In this document: piece after piece, positions 8,710-21,753 of the stretch
Layout: every line of letters starts with the position of its first letter
Position numbering within the stretch: position 1 is the stretch's first letter
Assembly (NCBI RefSeq): GCF_041296385.1
Contig: NW_027183510.1
Span: 248,001-312,000, forward strand
DNA length: 64,000 bases
DNA from: Aphelocoma coerulescens
Taxonomy: Eukaryota > Chordata > Aves > Passeriformes > Corvidae
Direction: 5' to 3'
Notes under the pieces: model-generated
What the model was told of the DNA's origin: nothing
What the model saw: the letters and a program-made list of their open reading frames with translations, nothing else
Database searches by the model: none
Position numbers and translations under genes: made by a program

Positions 8710-10881
8710 AGCTGGGATAATTTGAGAGTCCTTCCGTGTTTCGGTGGGGTCTCCTGAAACATCCATAGACAGCGAGGCCCGTGCAAAGAAACAGGGAGCG
8801 ATTCTTGAGAGAAGTTGCAGAGCTCTTTCTTCTCCAGCCACATGGGCGGGGCACTGCCAAAGAACTGAGCAATCACGGCACAACCAGGGCCCTCCTCACA
8901 CAGGGCAACACAAAATAAGCAGTGCTGAACAGGATTAGGGCACATGTGAGCAGGGAGCAGGGAGACCCCGTGCCCAGGCCATGCCTCTACCCCAGGGTCC
9001 CCTCTCCCATGACCTCATGGCAGGGGGGAGGAACCCCAACACTTCCGTAGGTGTAGTCTCTCTCCTCCTCCTTGCAGCTGGCTCATGGGCCCACATTCAG
9101 GGCCCCCACCTCGGGAGAAAATTCTCCCAATGTGGTCTGATGTTGAAAGAGTCAAGAAGAGAAGAAGGGAAAAAAAACCCCCGAAGTCCCAGGAAAACAA
9201 AGTTCAACTCTCCATCTCCTCCCAGAGAAAAGGAGCTGAAAACTGGCAAAAAAGAAACAAAGTTGCTTCCTCTGCTCTTGCTGCAAGCAGGATGCAGAGG
9301 AGTGTGTATGTGTGTCCTTGAAAAAACGCTCTGAGAAGTTTGTCCGGTTTTTTTCCTCTCCCCCCTCTCAGGCTCAGTTGAAAGGCACAGAAACGCACAA
9401 AGTTCACTTCTGGGCATAGAGCAGCAATAGGGGATACACACGATAAAGTCACCCCAAGACACAGGGACAGAGAATTCAGTGGAAAGACTCCAAGAATTCT
9501 GCTCCCAGAGATCATTCCTGCTCACACTGACCCTTGTAGAAAGGGGACATCGTTCCAGGCAGCCTGTACTGAGCATGTGGCTCCTGAGTGGGGTTTGTTG
9601 TTTAGGAAACCTGCTCCGGCTTTTCCATTCTTTCCTTCCAAACAGGAAAACTTCTCCTGGGGCTGTGTGCAGGCAGAGCCCTGAGGAGAGCAGGTGGCAC
9701 ATGGTGCGCTGGGCTGGGACAGCCAGCTGCAGAGCTCAAGGGAAGAAGCCCAAAGTGTCACAATGGCTCCTTGCCTTCCCATGCAACACCTGGGTCACAA
9801 TGGTCTCCTTGATTCCATGAGGCCCCACTGTGTCACAATGGCTCCTTGGTTCCATCAGGTTCCGCAGTGTCACCATGGTCTCCTTTGATCCGCATTGTCA
9901 TCATGGACAATTGGTTCCATGAGGCCCCGCAGTGTCACAATGGTCCCTTGGTTCCATAGCTTTTACGTTGTAACAATGGACTCCTTGCTTCTATGAGCTA
10001 GCCTGCTTTTTGCAGAGGTGTCTTTGGTTCCCACAAGGCCCCGCTGTGTCTCAGTGCACCCTGGCTTCCATGTGGATCTGGAGTATCACAAAGGCTCCTT
10101 GGTTCCACCAGGTCCTGCTGTGTCACAATGGGTCCTGTGGTCCCTGAGGCCCTCCAAAGTCATTGTGGAGGCTTGCTTCCATGAGGTTCCATTATGTGCC
10201 AGTGGTCATCTTGGTTCCAGGAGTTTCCTTAGTGTCACAATGCTCTCCATGCTTCCATTAGGCCCTGCTTTGCCACAATGGTCCCCTTGTTTCCATGAGG
10301 CCCCGCTGTGTCACAATGGACCTATGGTTCCGTGATGTTGCGTGGTGTCACCGTGCTCTTCTTGAATCCGCAGTGTAACCATGGACCATTGGTTCCATGC
10401 AGCCGTGTCACAATGGGCTCCTTGATTCCATGATTCCCCACGGTGTCACAATGGAGCCTTGTTTCTAGGAGGTTCTGTACTGTCACAATTGCCTCCTTGA
10501 TGCCATCAGCCCCTGCAGTGTCACAATGGCTCCTTGGTTCCATGAGGAACACAATAGCTTGGCATAAGCATTGAGCAACAGCTGCTGAACACACCTGGCA
10601 ACATCTGCTTGCATCAAAAGAGTGCTTCAAGCTGACAATGGCACCAGCAGCTTCCATCTGCAACAGAGACCCAGGAAAGGACAGGCTGTGCCGGTTTGGA
10701 CAAATGTGGAGGAAAATATCCTCTGATAGAAGGCAGGTTACACCCAGCCCTCCCCCACCAGGTTTTTGGAAGAAAGAACTTTCCTGGGAAGAAAGTGAAA
10801 GAGATAAAAACTATTTTTTTAACAAACACACAGGAAAAGGATAGCAATGCTAAATATTAAAAGCTCTCGCTGTGCAGAGAA
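8710..10881 (+). repeat. Satellite unit 5, type B (2,172 bp)
   Basis: This is the first type B unit; the minisatellite lies at 9757-10547. Marks are CTCACACAGG near 8895, TGTGGTCTG near 9132, an A8 run then CCCCCGAAG near 9171, CTTGAAAAAAC near 9318, a 7-T tract, AAACGCAC, CTCCAAGAATTC, and CATTCCTG near 9513 (4 bp shorter than CATTCATTCCTG). GGTTCCGTGATG near 10326 and the GAAGAAAG tail are shared with unit 7. Confidence 0.97.
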
Positions 10882-13057
10882 AGCTGGGATAATTTGAGAG
10901 TCCTTCCGTGTTTCGGTGGGGTCTCCTGAAACATCCATAGACAGCGAGGCCCGTGCAAAGAAACAGGGAGCCATTCTTGAGAGAAGTTGCAGAGCTCTTT
11001 CTTCTCCAGCCACATGGGCGGGGCACTGCCAAAGAACTGAGCAATCACGGCACAACCAGGGCCCTCCTCGCACAGGGCAACACAAAATAAGCAGTGCTGA
11101 ACAGGATTAGGGCACATGTGAGCAGGGAGCAGGGAGACCCCGTGCCCAGGCCATGCCTCTACCCCAGGGTCCCCTCTCCCATGACCTCATGGCAGGGGGG
11201 AGGAACCCCAACACTTCCGTAGGTGTAGTCTCTCTCCTCCTCCTTGCAGCTGGCTCATGGGCCCACATTCAGGGCCCCCACCTCGGGAGAAAATTCTCCC
11301 AATGTGCTCTGATGTTGAAAGAGTCAAGAAGAGAAGAAGGGGAAAAAACCCCCAAAGTCCCAGGAAAACAAAGTTCAACTCTCCATCTCCCCCCAGAGAA
11401 AAGGAGCTGAAAACTGGCTAAAAAGAAACAAAGTTGCTTCCTCTGCTCTTGCTGCAAGCAGGATGCAGAGGAGTGTGTATGTGTGTCCTTGAACAAACAC
11501 TCTGAGAAGTTTGTCCGGTTTTTTTTCCTCTCCCCCCTCTCAGGCTCAGTTGAAAGGCACAGAAATGCACAAAGTTCACTTCTGGGCATAGAGCAGCAAT
11601 AGGGGATACACACAATAAAGTCACCCCAAGACACAGAGACAGAGAATTCAGTGGAAAGACTCCGAGAATTCTGCTCCCAGAGATCATTCATTCCTGCTCA
11701 CACTGACCCTTGTAGAAAGGGGACATCGTTCCAGGCAGCCTGTACTGAGCATGTGGCTCCTGAGTGGGGTTTGTTGTTTAGGAAACCTGCTCCGGCTTTT
11801 CCATTCTTTCCTTCCAAACAGGAAAACTTCTCCTGGGGCTGTGTGCAGGCAGAGCCCTGAGGAGAGCAGGTGGCACATGGTGCGCTGGGCTGGGACAGCC
11901 AGCTGCAGAGCTCAAGGGAAGAAGCCCAAAGTGTCACAATGGCTCCTTGCCTTCCCATGCAACACCTGGGTCACAATGGTCTCCTTGATTCCATGAGGCC
12001 CCACTGTGTCACAATGGCTCCTTGGTTCCATCAGGTTCCGCAGTGCCACCATGGTCTCCTTTGATCCGCATTGTCATCATGGACAATTGGTTCCATGAGG
12101 CCCCGCAGTGTCACAATGGTCCCTTGGTTCCATAGCTTTTACGTTGTAACAATGGACTCCTTGCTTCTATGAGCTAGCCTGCTTTTTGCAGAGGTGTCTT
12201 TGGTTCCCACAAGGCCCCGCTGTGTCTCAGTGCACCCTGGCTTCCATGTGGATGTGGAGTATCACAAAGGCTCCTTGGTTCCACCAGGTCCTGCTGTGTC
12301 ACAATGGGTCCTGTGGTCCCTGAGGCCCTCCAAAGTCATTGTGGAGGCTTGCTTCCATGAGGTTCCATTATGTGCCAGTGGTCATCTTGGTTCCAGGAGT
12401 TTCCTTAGTGTCACAATGCTCTCCATGCTTCCATTAGGCCCTGCTTTGCCACAATGGTCCCCTTGTTTCCATGAGGCCCCGCTGTGTCACAATGGACCTA
12501 TGGTTCCATGATGTTGCGTGGTGTCACCGTGCTCTTCTTGAATCCGCAGTGTAACCATGGACCATTGGTTCCATGCAGCCGTGTCACAATGGGCTCCTTG
12601 ATTCCATGATTCCCCACGGTGTCACAATGGAGCCTTGTTTCTAGGAGGTTCTGTACTGTCACAATTGCCTCCTTGATGCCATCAGCCCCTGCAGTGTCAC
12701 AATGGCTCCTTGGTTCCATGAGGAACACAATAGCTTGGCATAAGCATTGAGCAACAGCTGCTGAACACACCTGGCAACATCTGCTTGCATCAAAAGAGTG
12801 CTTCAAGCTGACAATGGCACCAGCAGCTTCCATCTGCAACAGAGACCCAGGAAAGGACAGGCTGTGCCAGTTTGGACAAATGTGGAGGAAAATATCCTCT
12901 GATAGAAGGCAGGTTACACCCAGCCCTCCCCCACCAGGTTTTTGGAAAAAAGAACTTTCCTGGGAAGAAAGTGAAAGAGATAAAAACTATTTTTTTAACA
13001 AACACACAGGAAAAGGATAGCAATGCTAAATATTAAAAGCTCTCGCTGTGCAGAGAA
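10882..13057 (+). repeat. Satellite unit 6, type A (2,176 bp)
   Basis: The minisatellite lies at 11933-12723. ACACAGAGACAG near 11630, where others have ACACAGGGACAG, is shared only with unit 8. GTGCCACC near 12044 is shared with units 4, 10 and 28. AATAAA is present near 11614. Confidence 0.97.
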
Positions 13058-15229
13058 AGCTGGGATAATTTGAGAGTCCTTCCGTGTTTCGGTGGGGTCT
13101 CCTGAAACATCCATAGACAGCGAGGCCCGTGCAAAGAAACAGGGAGCGATTCTTGAGAGAAGTTGCAGAGCTCTTTCTTCTCCAGCCACATGGGCGGGGC
13201 ACTGCCAAAGAACTGAGCAATCACGGCACAACCAGGGCCCTCCTCACACAGGGCAACACAAAATAAGCAGTGCTGAACAGGATTAGGGCACATGTGAGCA
13301 GGGAGCAGGGAGACCCCGTGCCCAGGCCATGCCTCTACCCCAGGGTCCCCTCTCCCATGACCTCATGGCAGGGGGGAGGAACCCCAACACTTCCGTAGGT
13401 GTAGTCTCTCTCCTCCTCCTTGCAGCTGGCTCATGGGCCCACATTCAGGGCCCCCACCTCGGGAGAAAATTCTCCCAATGTGGTCTGATGTTGAAAGAGT
13501 CAAGAAGAGAAGAAGGGAAAAAAAACCCCCGAAGTCCCAGGAAAACAAAGTTCAACTCTCCATCTCCTCCCAGAGAAAAGGAGCTGAAAACTGGCAAAAA
13601 AGAAACAAAGTTGCTTCCTCTGCTCTTGCTGCAAGCAGGATGCAGAGGAGTGTGTATGTGTGTCCTTGAAAAAACGCTCTGAGAAGTTTGTCCGGTTTTT
13701 TTCCTCTCCCCCCTCTCAGGCTCAGTTGAAAGGCACAGAAACGCACAAAGTTCACTTCTGGGCATAGAGCAGCAATAGGGGATACACACGATAAAGTCAC
13801 CCCAAGACACAGGGACAGAGAATTCAGTGGAAAGACTCCAAGAATTCTGCTCCCAGAGATCATTCCTGCTCACACTGACCCTTGTAGAAAGGGGACATCG
13901 TTCCAGGCAGCCTGTACTGAGCATGTGGCTCCTGAGTGGGGTTTGTTGTTTAGGAAACCTGCTCCGGCTTTTCCATTCTTTCCTTCCAAACAGGAAAACT
14001 TCTCCTGGGGCTGTGTGCAGGCAGAGCCCTGAGGAGAGCAGGTGGCACATGGTGCGCTGGGCTGGGACAGCCAGCTGCAGAGCTCAAGGGAAGAAGCCCA
14101 AAGTGTCACAATGGCTCCTTGCCTTCCCATGCAACACCTGGGTCACAATGGTCTCCTTGATTCCATGAGGCCCCACTGTGTCACAATGGCTCCTTGGTTC
14201 CATCAGGTTCCGCAGTGTCACCATGGTCTCCTTTGATCCGCATTGTCATCATGGACAATTGGTTCCATGAGGCCCCGCAGTGTCACAATGGTCCCTTGGT
14301 TCCATAGCTTTTACGTTGTAACAATGGACTCCTTGCTTCTATGAGCTAGCCTGCTTTTTGCAGAGGTGTCTTTGGTTCCCACAAGGCCCCGCTGTGTCTC
14401 AGTGCACCCTGGCTTCCATGTGGATCTGGAGTATCACAAAGGCTCCTTGGTTCCACCAGGTCCTGCTGTGTCACAATGGGTCCTGTGGTCCCTGAGGCCC
14501 TCCAAAGTCATTGTGGAGGCTTGCTTCCATGAGGTTCCATTATGTGCCAGTGGTCATCTTGGTTCCAGGAGTTTCCTTAGTGTCACAATGCTCTCCATGC
14601 TTCCATTAGGCCCTGCTTTGCCACAATGGTCCCCTTGTTTCCATGAGGCCCCGCTGTGTCACAATGGACCTATGGTTCCGTGATGTTGCGTGGTGTCACC
14701 GTGCTCTTCTTGAATCCGCAGTGTAACCATGGACCATTGGTTCCATGCAGCCGTGTCACAATGGGCTCCTTGATTCCATGATTCCCCACGGTGTCACAAT
14801 GGAGCCTTGTTTCTAGGAGGTTCTGTACTGTCACAATTGCCTCCTTGATGCCATCAGCCCCTGCAGTGTCACAATGGCTCCTTGGTTCCATGAGGAACAC
14901 AATAGCTTGGCATAAGCATTGAGCAACAGCTGCTGAACACACCTGGCAACATCTGCTTGCATCAAAAGAGTGCTTCAAGCTGACAATGGCACCAGCAGCT
15001 TCCATCTGCAACAGAGACCCAGGAAAGGACAGGCTGTGCCGGTTTGGACAAATGTGGAGGAAAATATCCTCTGATAGAAGGCAGGTTACACCCAGCCCTC
15101 CCCCACCAGGTTTTTGGAAGAAAGAACTTTCCTGGGAAGAAAGTGAAAGAGATAAAAACTATTTTTTTAACAAACACACAGGAAAAGGATAGCAATGCTA
15201 AATATTAAAAGCTCTCGCTGTGCAGAGAA
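13058..15229 (+). repeat. Satellite unit 7, type B (2,172 bp)
   Basis: The minisatellite lies at 14105-14895. I see no difference from unit 5 in the stretches compared, at an offset of exactly 4,348 bp. It shares TGTGGTCTG, the A8 run with CCCCCGAAG, CATTCCTG, GGTTCCGTGATG and the GAAGAAAG tail. This points to a recent dimer duplication. Confidence 0.97.
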
Positions 15230-17405
15230 AGCTGGGATAATTTGAGAGTCCTTCCGTGTTTCGGTGGGGTCTCCTGAAACATCCATAGACAGCGAGGCCC
15301 GTGCAAAGAAACAGGGAGCCATTCTTGAGAGAAGTTGCAGAGCTCTTTCTTCTCCAGCCACATGGGCGGGGCACTGCCAAAGAACTGAGCAATCACGGCA
15401 CAACCAGGGCCCTCCTCGCACAGGGCAACACAAAATAAGCAGTGCTGAACAGGATTAGGGCACATGTGAGCAGGGAGCAGGGAGACCCCGTGCCCAGGCC
15501 ATGCCTCTACCCCAGGGTCCCCTCTCCCATGACCTCATGGCAGGGGGGAGGAACCCCAACACTTCCGTAGGTGTAGTCTCTCTCCTCCTCCTTGCAGCTG
15601 GCTCATGGGCCCACATTCAGGGCCCCCACCTCGGGAGAAAATTCTCCCAATGTGCTCTGATGTTGAAAGAGTCAAGAAGAGAAGAAGGGGAAAAAACCCC
15701 CAAAGTCCCAGGAAAACAAAGTTCAACTCTCCATCTCCCCCCAGAGAAAAGGAGCTGAAAACTGGCTAAAAAGAAACAAAGTTGCTTCCTCTGCTCTTGC
15801 TGCAAGCAGGATGCAGAGGAGTGTGTATGTGTGTCCTTGAACAAACACTCTGAGAAGTTTGTCCGGTTTTTTTTCCTCTCCCCCCTCTCAGGCTCAGTTG
15901 AAAGGCACAGAAATGCACAAAGTTCACTTCTGGGCATAGAGCAGCAATAGGGGATACACACAATAAAGTCACCCCAAGACACAGAGACAGAGAATTCAGT
16001 GGAAAGACTCCGAGAATTCTGCTCCCAGAGATCATTCATTCCTGCTCACACTGACCCTTGTAGAAAGGGGACATCGTTCCAGGCAGCCTGTACTGAGCAT
16101 GTGGCTCCTGAGTGGGGTTTGTTGTTTAGGAAACCTGCTCCGGCTTTTCCATTCTTTCCTTCCAAACAGGAAAACTTCTCCTGGGGCTGTGTGCAGGCAG
16201 AGCCCTGAGGAGAGCAGGTGGCACATGGTGCGCTGGGCTGGGACAGCCAGCTGCAGAGCTCAAGGGAAGAAGCCCAAAGTGTCACAATGGCTCCTTGCCT
16301 TCCCATGCAACACCTGGGTCACAATGGTCTCCTTGATTCCATGAGGCCCCACTGTGTCACAATGGCTCCTTGGTTCCATCAGGTTCCGCAGTGTCACCAT
16401 GGTCTCCTTTGATCCGCATTGTCATCATGGACAATTGGTTCCATGAGGCCCCGCAGTGTCACAATGGTCCCTTGGTTCCATAGCTTTTACGTTGTAACAA
16501 TGGACTCCTTGCTTCTATGAGCTAGCCTGCTTTTTGCAGAGGTGTCTTTGGTTCCCACAAGGCCCCGCTGTGTCTCAGTGCACCCTGGCTTCCATGTGGA
16601 TGTGGAGTATCACAAAGGCTCCTTGGTTCCACCAGGTCCTGCTGTGTCACAATGGGTCCTGTGGTCCCTGAGGCCCTCCAAAGTCATTGTGGAGGCTTGC
16701 TTCCATGAGGTTCCATTATGTGCCAGTGGTCATCTTGGTTCCAGGAGTTTCCTTAGTGTCACAATGCTCTCCATGCTTCCATTAGGCCCTGCTTTGCCAC
16801 AATGGTCCCCTTGTTTCCATGAGGCCCCGCTGTGTCACAATGGACCTATGGTTCCATGATGTTGCGTGGTGTCACCGTGCTCTTCTTGAATCCGCAGTGT
16901 AACCATGGACCATTGGTTCCATGCAGCCGTGTCACAATGGGCTCCTTGATTCCATGATTCCCCACGGTGTCACAATGGAGCCTTGTTTCTAGGAGGTTCT
17001 GTACTGTCACAATTGCCTCCTTGATGCCATCAGCCCCTGCAGTGTCACAATGGCTCCTTGGTTCCATGAGGAACACAATAGCTTGGCATAAGCATTGAGC
17101 AACAGCTGCTGAACACACCTGGCAACATCTGCTTGCATCAAAAGAGGGCTTCAAGCTGACAATGGCACCAGCAGCTTCCATCTGCAACAGAGACCCAGGA
17201 AAGGACAGGCTGTGCCAGTTTGGACAAATGTGGAGGAAAATATCCTCTGATGGAAGGCAGGTTACACCCAGCCCTCCCCCACCAGGTTTTTGGAAAAAAG
17301 AACTTTCCTGGGAAGAAAGTGAAAGAGATAAAAACTATTTTTTTAACAAACACACAGGAAAAGGATAGCAATGCTAAATATTAAAAGCTCTCGCTGTGCA
17401 GAGAA
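15230..17405 (+). repeat. Satellite unit 8, type A (2,176 bp)
   Basis: The minisatellite lies at 16281-17071. The first half matches unit 6 (ACACAGAGACAG near 15978). The second half instead matches unit 12: GTGTCACC near 16392, GGGCTTCAAG near 17147 and GATGGAAGG near 17248. The copy is a mosaic with its switch point between about 15990 and 16390. Confidence 0.97.
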
Positions 17406-19577
17406 AGCTGGGATAATTTGAGAGTCCTTCCGTGTTTCGGTGGGGTCTCCTGAAACATCCATAGACAGCGAGGCCCGTGCAAAGAAACAGGGAGCGATTC
17501 TTGAGAGAAGTTGCAGAGCTCTTTCTTCTCCAGCCACATGGGCGGGGCACTGCCAAAGAACTGAGCAATCACGGCACAACCAGGGCCCTCCTCACACAGG
17601 GCAACACAAAATAAGCAGTGCTGAACAGGATTAGGGCACATGTGAGCAGGGAGCAGGGAGACCCCGTGCCCAGGCCATGCCTCTACCCCAGGGTCCCCTC
17701 TCCCATGACCTCATGGCAGGGGGGAGGAACCCCAACACTTCCGTAGGTGTAGTCTCTCTCCTCCTCCTTGCAGCTGGCTCATGGGCCCACATTCAGGGCC
17801 CCCACCTCGGGAGAAAATTCTCCCAATGTGCTCTGATGTTGAAAGAGTCAAGAAGAGAAGAAGGGAAAAAAAACCCCCAAAGTCCCAGGAAAACAAATTT
17901 CAACTCTCCATCTCCTCCCAGAGAAAAGGAGCTGAAAACTGGCAAAAAAGAAACAAAGTTGCTTCCTCTGCTCTTGCTGCAAGCAGGATGCAGAGGAGTG
18001 TGTATGTGTGTCCTTGAAAAAACGCTCTGAGAAGTTTGTCCGGTTTTTTTCCTCTCCCCCCTCTCAGGCTCAGTTGAAAGGCACAGAAACGCACAAAGTT
18101 CACTTCTGGGCATAGAGCAGCAATAGGGGATACACACGATAAAGTCACCCCAAGACACAGGGACAGAGAATTCCGTGGAAAGACTCCAAGAATTCTGCTC
18201 CCAGAGATCATTCCTGCTCACACTGACCCTTGTAGAAAGGGGACATCGTTCCAGGCAGCCTGTACTGAGCATGTGGCTCCTGAGTGGGGTTTGTTGTTTA
18301 GGAAACCTGCTCCGGCTTTTCCATTCTTTCCTTCCAAACAGGAAAACTTCTCCTGGGGCTGTGTGCAGGCAGAGCCCTGAGGAGAGCAGGTGGCACATGG
18401 TGCGCTGGGCTGGGACAGCCAGCTGCAGAGCTCAAGGGAAGAAGCCCAAAGTGTCACAATGGCTCCTTGCCTTCCCATGCAACACCTGGGTCACAATGGT
18501 CTCCTTGATTCCATGAGGCCCCACTGTGTCACAATGGCTCCTTGGTTCCATCAGGTTCCGCAGTGTCACCATGGTCTCCTTTGATCCGCATTGTCATCAT
18601 GGACAATTGGTTCCATGAGGCCCCGCAGTGTCACAATGGTCCCTTGCTTCCATAGCTTTTACGTTGTAACAATGGACTCCTTGCTTCTATGAGCTAGCCT
18701 GCTTTTTGCAGAGGTGTCTTTGGTTCCCACAAGGCCCCGCTGTGTCTCAGTGCACCCTGGCTTCCATGTGGATCTGGAGTATCACAAAGGCTCCTTGGTT
18801 CCACCAGGTCCTGCTGTGTCACAATGGGTCCTGTGGTCCCTGAGGCCCTCCAAAGTCATTGTGGAGGCTTGCTTCCATGAGGTTCCATTATGTGCCAGTG
18901 GTCATCTTGGTTCCAGGAGTTTCCTTAGTGTCACAATGCTCTCCATGCTTCCATTAGGCCCTGCTTTGCCACAATGGTCCCCTTGTTTCCATGAGGCCCC
19001 GCTGTGTCACAATGGACCTATGGTTCCATGATGTTGCGTGGTGTCACCGTGCTCTTCTTGAATCCGCAGTGTAACCATGGACCATTGGTTCCATGCAGCC
19101 GTGTCACAATGGGCTCCTTGATTCCATGATTCCCCACGGTGTCACAATGGAGCCTTGTTTCTAGGAGGTTCTGTACTGTCACAATTGCCTCCTTGATGCC
19201 ATCAGCCCCTGCAGTGTCACAATGGCTCCTTGGTTCCATGAGGAACACAATAGCTTGGCATAAGCATTGAGCAACAGCTGCTGAACACACCTGGCAACAT
19301 CTGCTTGCATCAAAAGAGTGCTTCAAGCTGACAATGGCACCAGCAGCTTCCATCTGCAACAGAGACCCAGGAAAGGACAGGCTGTGCCGGTTTGGACAAA
19401 TGTGGAGGAAAATATCCTCTGATAGAAGGCAGGTTACACCCAGCCCTCCCCCACCAGGTTTTTGGAAAAAAGAACTTTCCTCGGAAGAAAGTGAAAGAGA
19501 TAAAAACTATTTTTTTAACAAACACACAGGAAAAGGATAGCAATGCTAAATATTAAAAGCTCTCGCTGTGCAGAGAA
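17406..19577 (+). repeat. Satellite unit 9, type B (2,172 bp)
   Basis: The minisatellite lies at 18453-19243. ACAAATTTCAAC near 17893 is shared only with unit 13. GAATTCCGTGG near 18169 is private but keeps the EcoRI site. The tail has CCTCGGAAG near 19480, shared only with unit 3, so the end of this unit resembles unit 3 rather than its type B neighbours. Confidence 0.97.
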
Positions 19578-21753
19578 AGCTGGGATAATTTGAGAGTCCT
19601 TCCGTGTTTCGGTGGGGTCTCCTGAAACATCCATAGACAGCGAGGCCCGTGCAAAGAAACAGGGAGCCATTCTTGAGAGAAGTTGCAGAGCTCTTTCTTC
19701 TCCAGCCACATGGGCGGGGCACTGCCAAAGAACTGAGCAATCACAGCACAACCAGGGCCCTCCTCGCACAGGGCAACACAAAATAAGCAGTGCTGAACAG
19801 GATTAGGGCACATGTGAGCAGGGAGCAGGGAGACCCCGTGCCCAGGCCATGCCTCTACCCCAGGGTCCCCTCTCCCATGACCTCATGGCAGGGGGGAGGA
19901 ACCCCAACACTTCCGTAGGTGTAGTCTCTCTCCTCCTCCTTGCAGCTGGCTCATGGGCCCACATTCAGGGCCCCCACCTCGGGAGAAAATTCTCCCAATG
20001 TGCTCTGATGTTGAAAGAGTCAAGAAGAGAAGAAGGGGAAAAAACCCCCAAAGTCCCAGGAAAACAAAGTTCAACTCTCCATCTCCCCCCAGAGAAAAGG
20101 AGCTGAAAACTGGCTAAAAAGAAACAAAGTTGCTTCCTCTGCTCTTGCTGCAAGCAGGATGCAGAGGAGTGTGTATGTGTGTCCTTGAACAAACACTCTG
20201 AGAAGTTTGTCCGGTTTTTTTTCCTCTCCCCCCTCTCAGGCTCAGTTGAAAGGCACAGAAATGCACAAAGTTCACTTCTGGGCATAGAGCAGCAATAGGG
20301 GATACACACAATAAAGTCACCCCAAGACACAGGGACAGAGAATTCAGTGGAAAGACTCCGAGAATTCTGCTCCCAGAGATCATTCATTCCTGCTCACACT
20401 GACCCTTGTAGAAAGGGGACATCGTTCCAGGCAGCCTGTACTGAGCATGTGGCTCCTGAGTGGGGTTTGTTGTTTAGGAAACCTGCTCCGGCTTTTCCAT
20501 TCTTTCCTTCCAAACAGGAAAACTTCTCCTGGGGCTGTGTGCAGGCAGAGCCCTGAGGAGAGCAGGTGGCACATGGTGCGCTGGGCTGGGACAGCCAGCT
20601 GCAGAGCTCAAGGGAAGAAGCCCAAAGTGTCACAATGGCTCCTTGCCTTCCCATGCAACACCTGGGTCACAATGGTCTCCTTGATTCCATGAGGCCCCAC
20701 TGTGTCACAATGGCTCCTTGGTTCCATCAGGTTCCGCAGTGCCACCATGGTCTCCTTTGATCCGCATTGTCATCATGGACAATTGGTTCCATGAGGCCCC
20801 GCAGTGTCACAATGGTCCCTTGGTTCCATAGCTTTTACGTTGTAACAATGGACTCCTTGCTTCTATGAGCTAGCCTGCTTTTTGCAGAGGTGTCTTTGGT
20901 TCCCACAAGGCCCCGCTGTGTCTCAGTGCACCCTGGCTTCCATGTGGATGTGGAGTATCACAAAGGCTCCTTGGTTCCACCAGGTCCTGCTGTGTCACAA
21001 TGGGTCCTGTGGTCCCTGAGGCCCTCCAAAGTCATTGTGGAGGCTTGCTTCCATGAGGTTCCATTATGTGCCAGTGGTCATCTTGGTTCCAGGAGTTTCC
21101 TTAGTGTCACAATGCTCTCCATGCTTCCATTAGGCCCTGCTTTGCCACAATGGTCCCCTTGTTTCCATGAGGCCCCGCTGTGTCACAATGGACCTATGGT
21201 TCCATGATGTTGCGTGGTGTCACCGTGCTCTTCTTGAATCCGCAGTGTAACCATGGACCATTGGTTCCATGCAGCCGTGTCACAATGGGCTCCTTGATTC
21301 CATGATTCCCCACGGTGTCACAATGGAGCCTTGTTTCTAGGAGGTTCTGTACTGTCACAATTGCCTCCTTGATGCCATCAGCCCCTGCAGTGTCACAATG
21401 GCTCCTTGGTTCCATGAGGAACACAATAGCTTGGCATAAGCATTGAGCAACAGCTGCTGAACACACCTGGCAACATCTGCTTGCATCAAAAGAGTGCTTC
21501 AAGCTGACAATGGCACCAGCAGCTTCCATCTGCAACAGAGACCCAGGAAAGGACAGGCTGTGCCAGTTTGGACAAATGTGGAGGAAAATATCCTCTGATA
21601 GAAGGCAGGTTACACCCAGCCCTCCCCCACCAGGTTTTTGGAAAAAAGAACTTTCCTGGGAAGAAAGTGAAAGAGATAAAAACTATTTTTTTAACAAACA
21701 CACAGGAAAAGGATAGCAATGCTAAATATTAAAAGCTCTCGCTGTGCAGAGAA
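19578..21753 (+). repeat. Satellite unit 10, type A (2,176 bp)
   Basis: The minisatellite lies at 20629-21419. It matches unit 4 at an offset of 13,044 bp, including CACAGCACAACC near 19742 and GTGCCACC near 20740. AATAAA is present near 20310. Confidence 0.97.
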
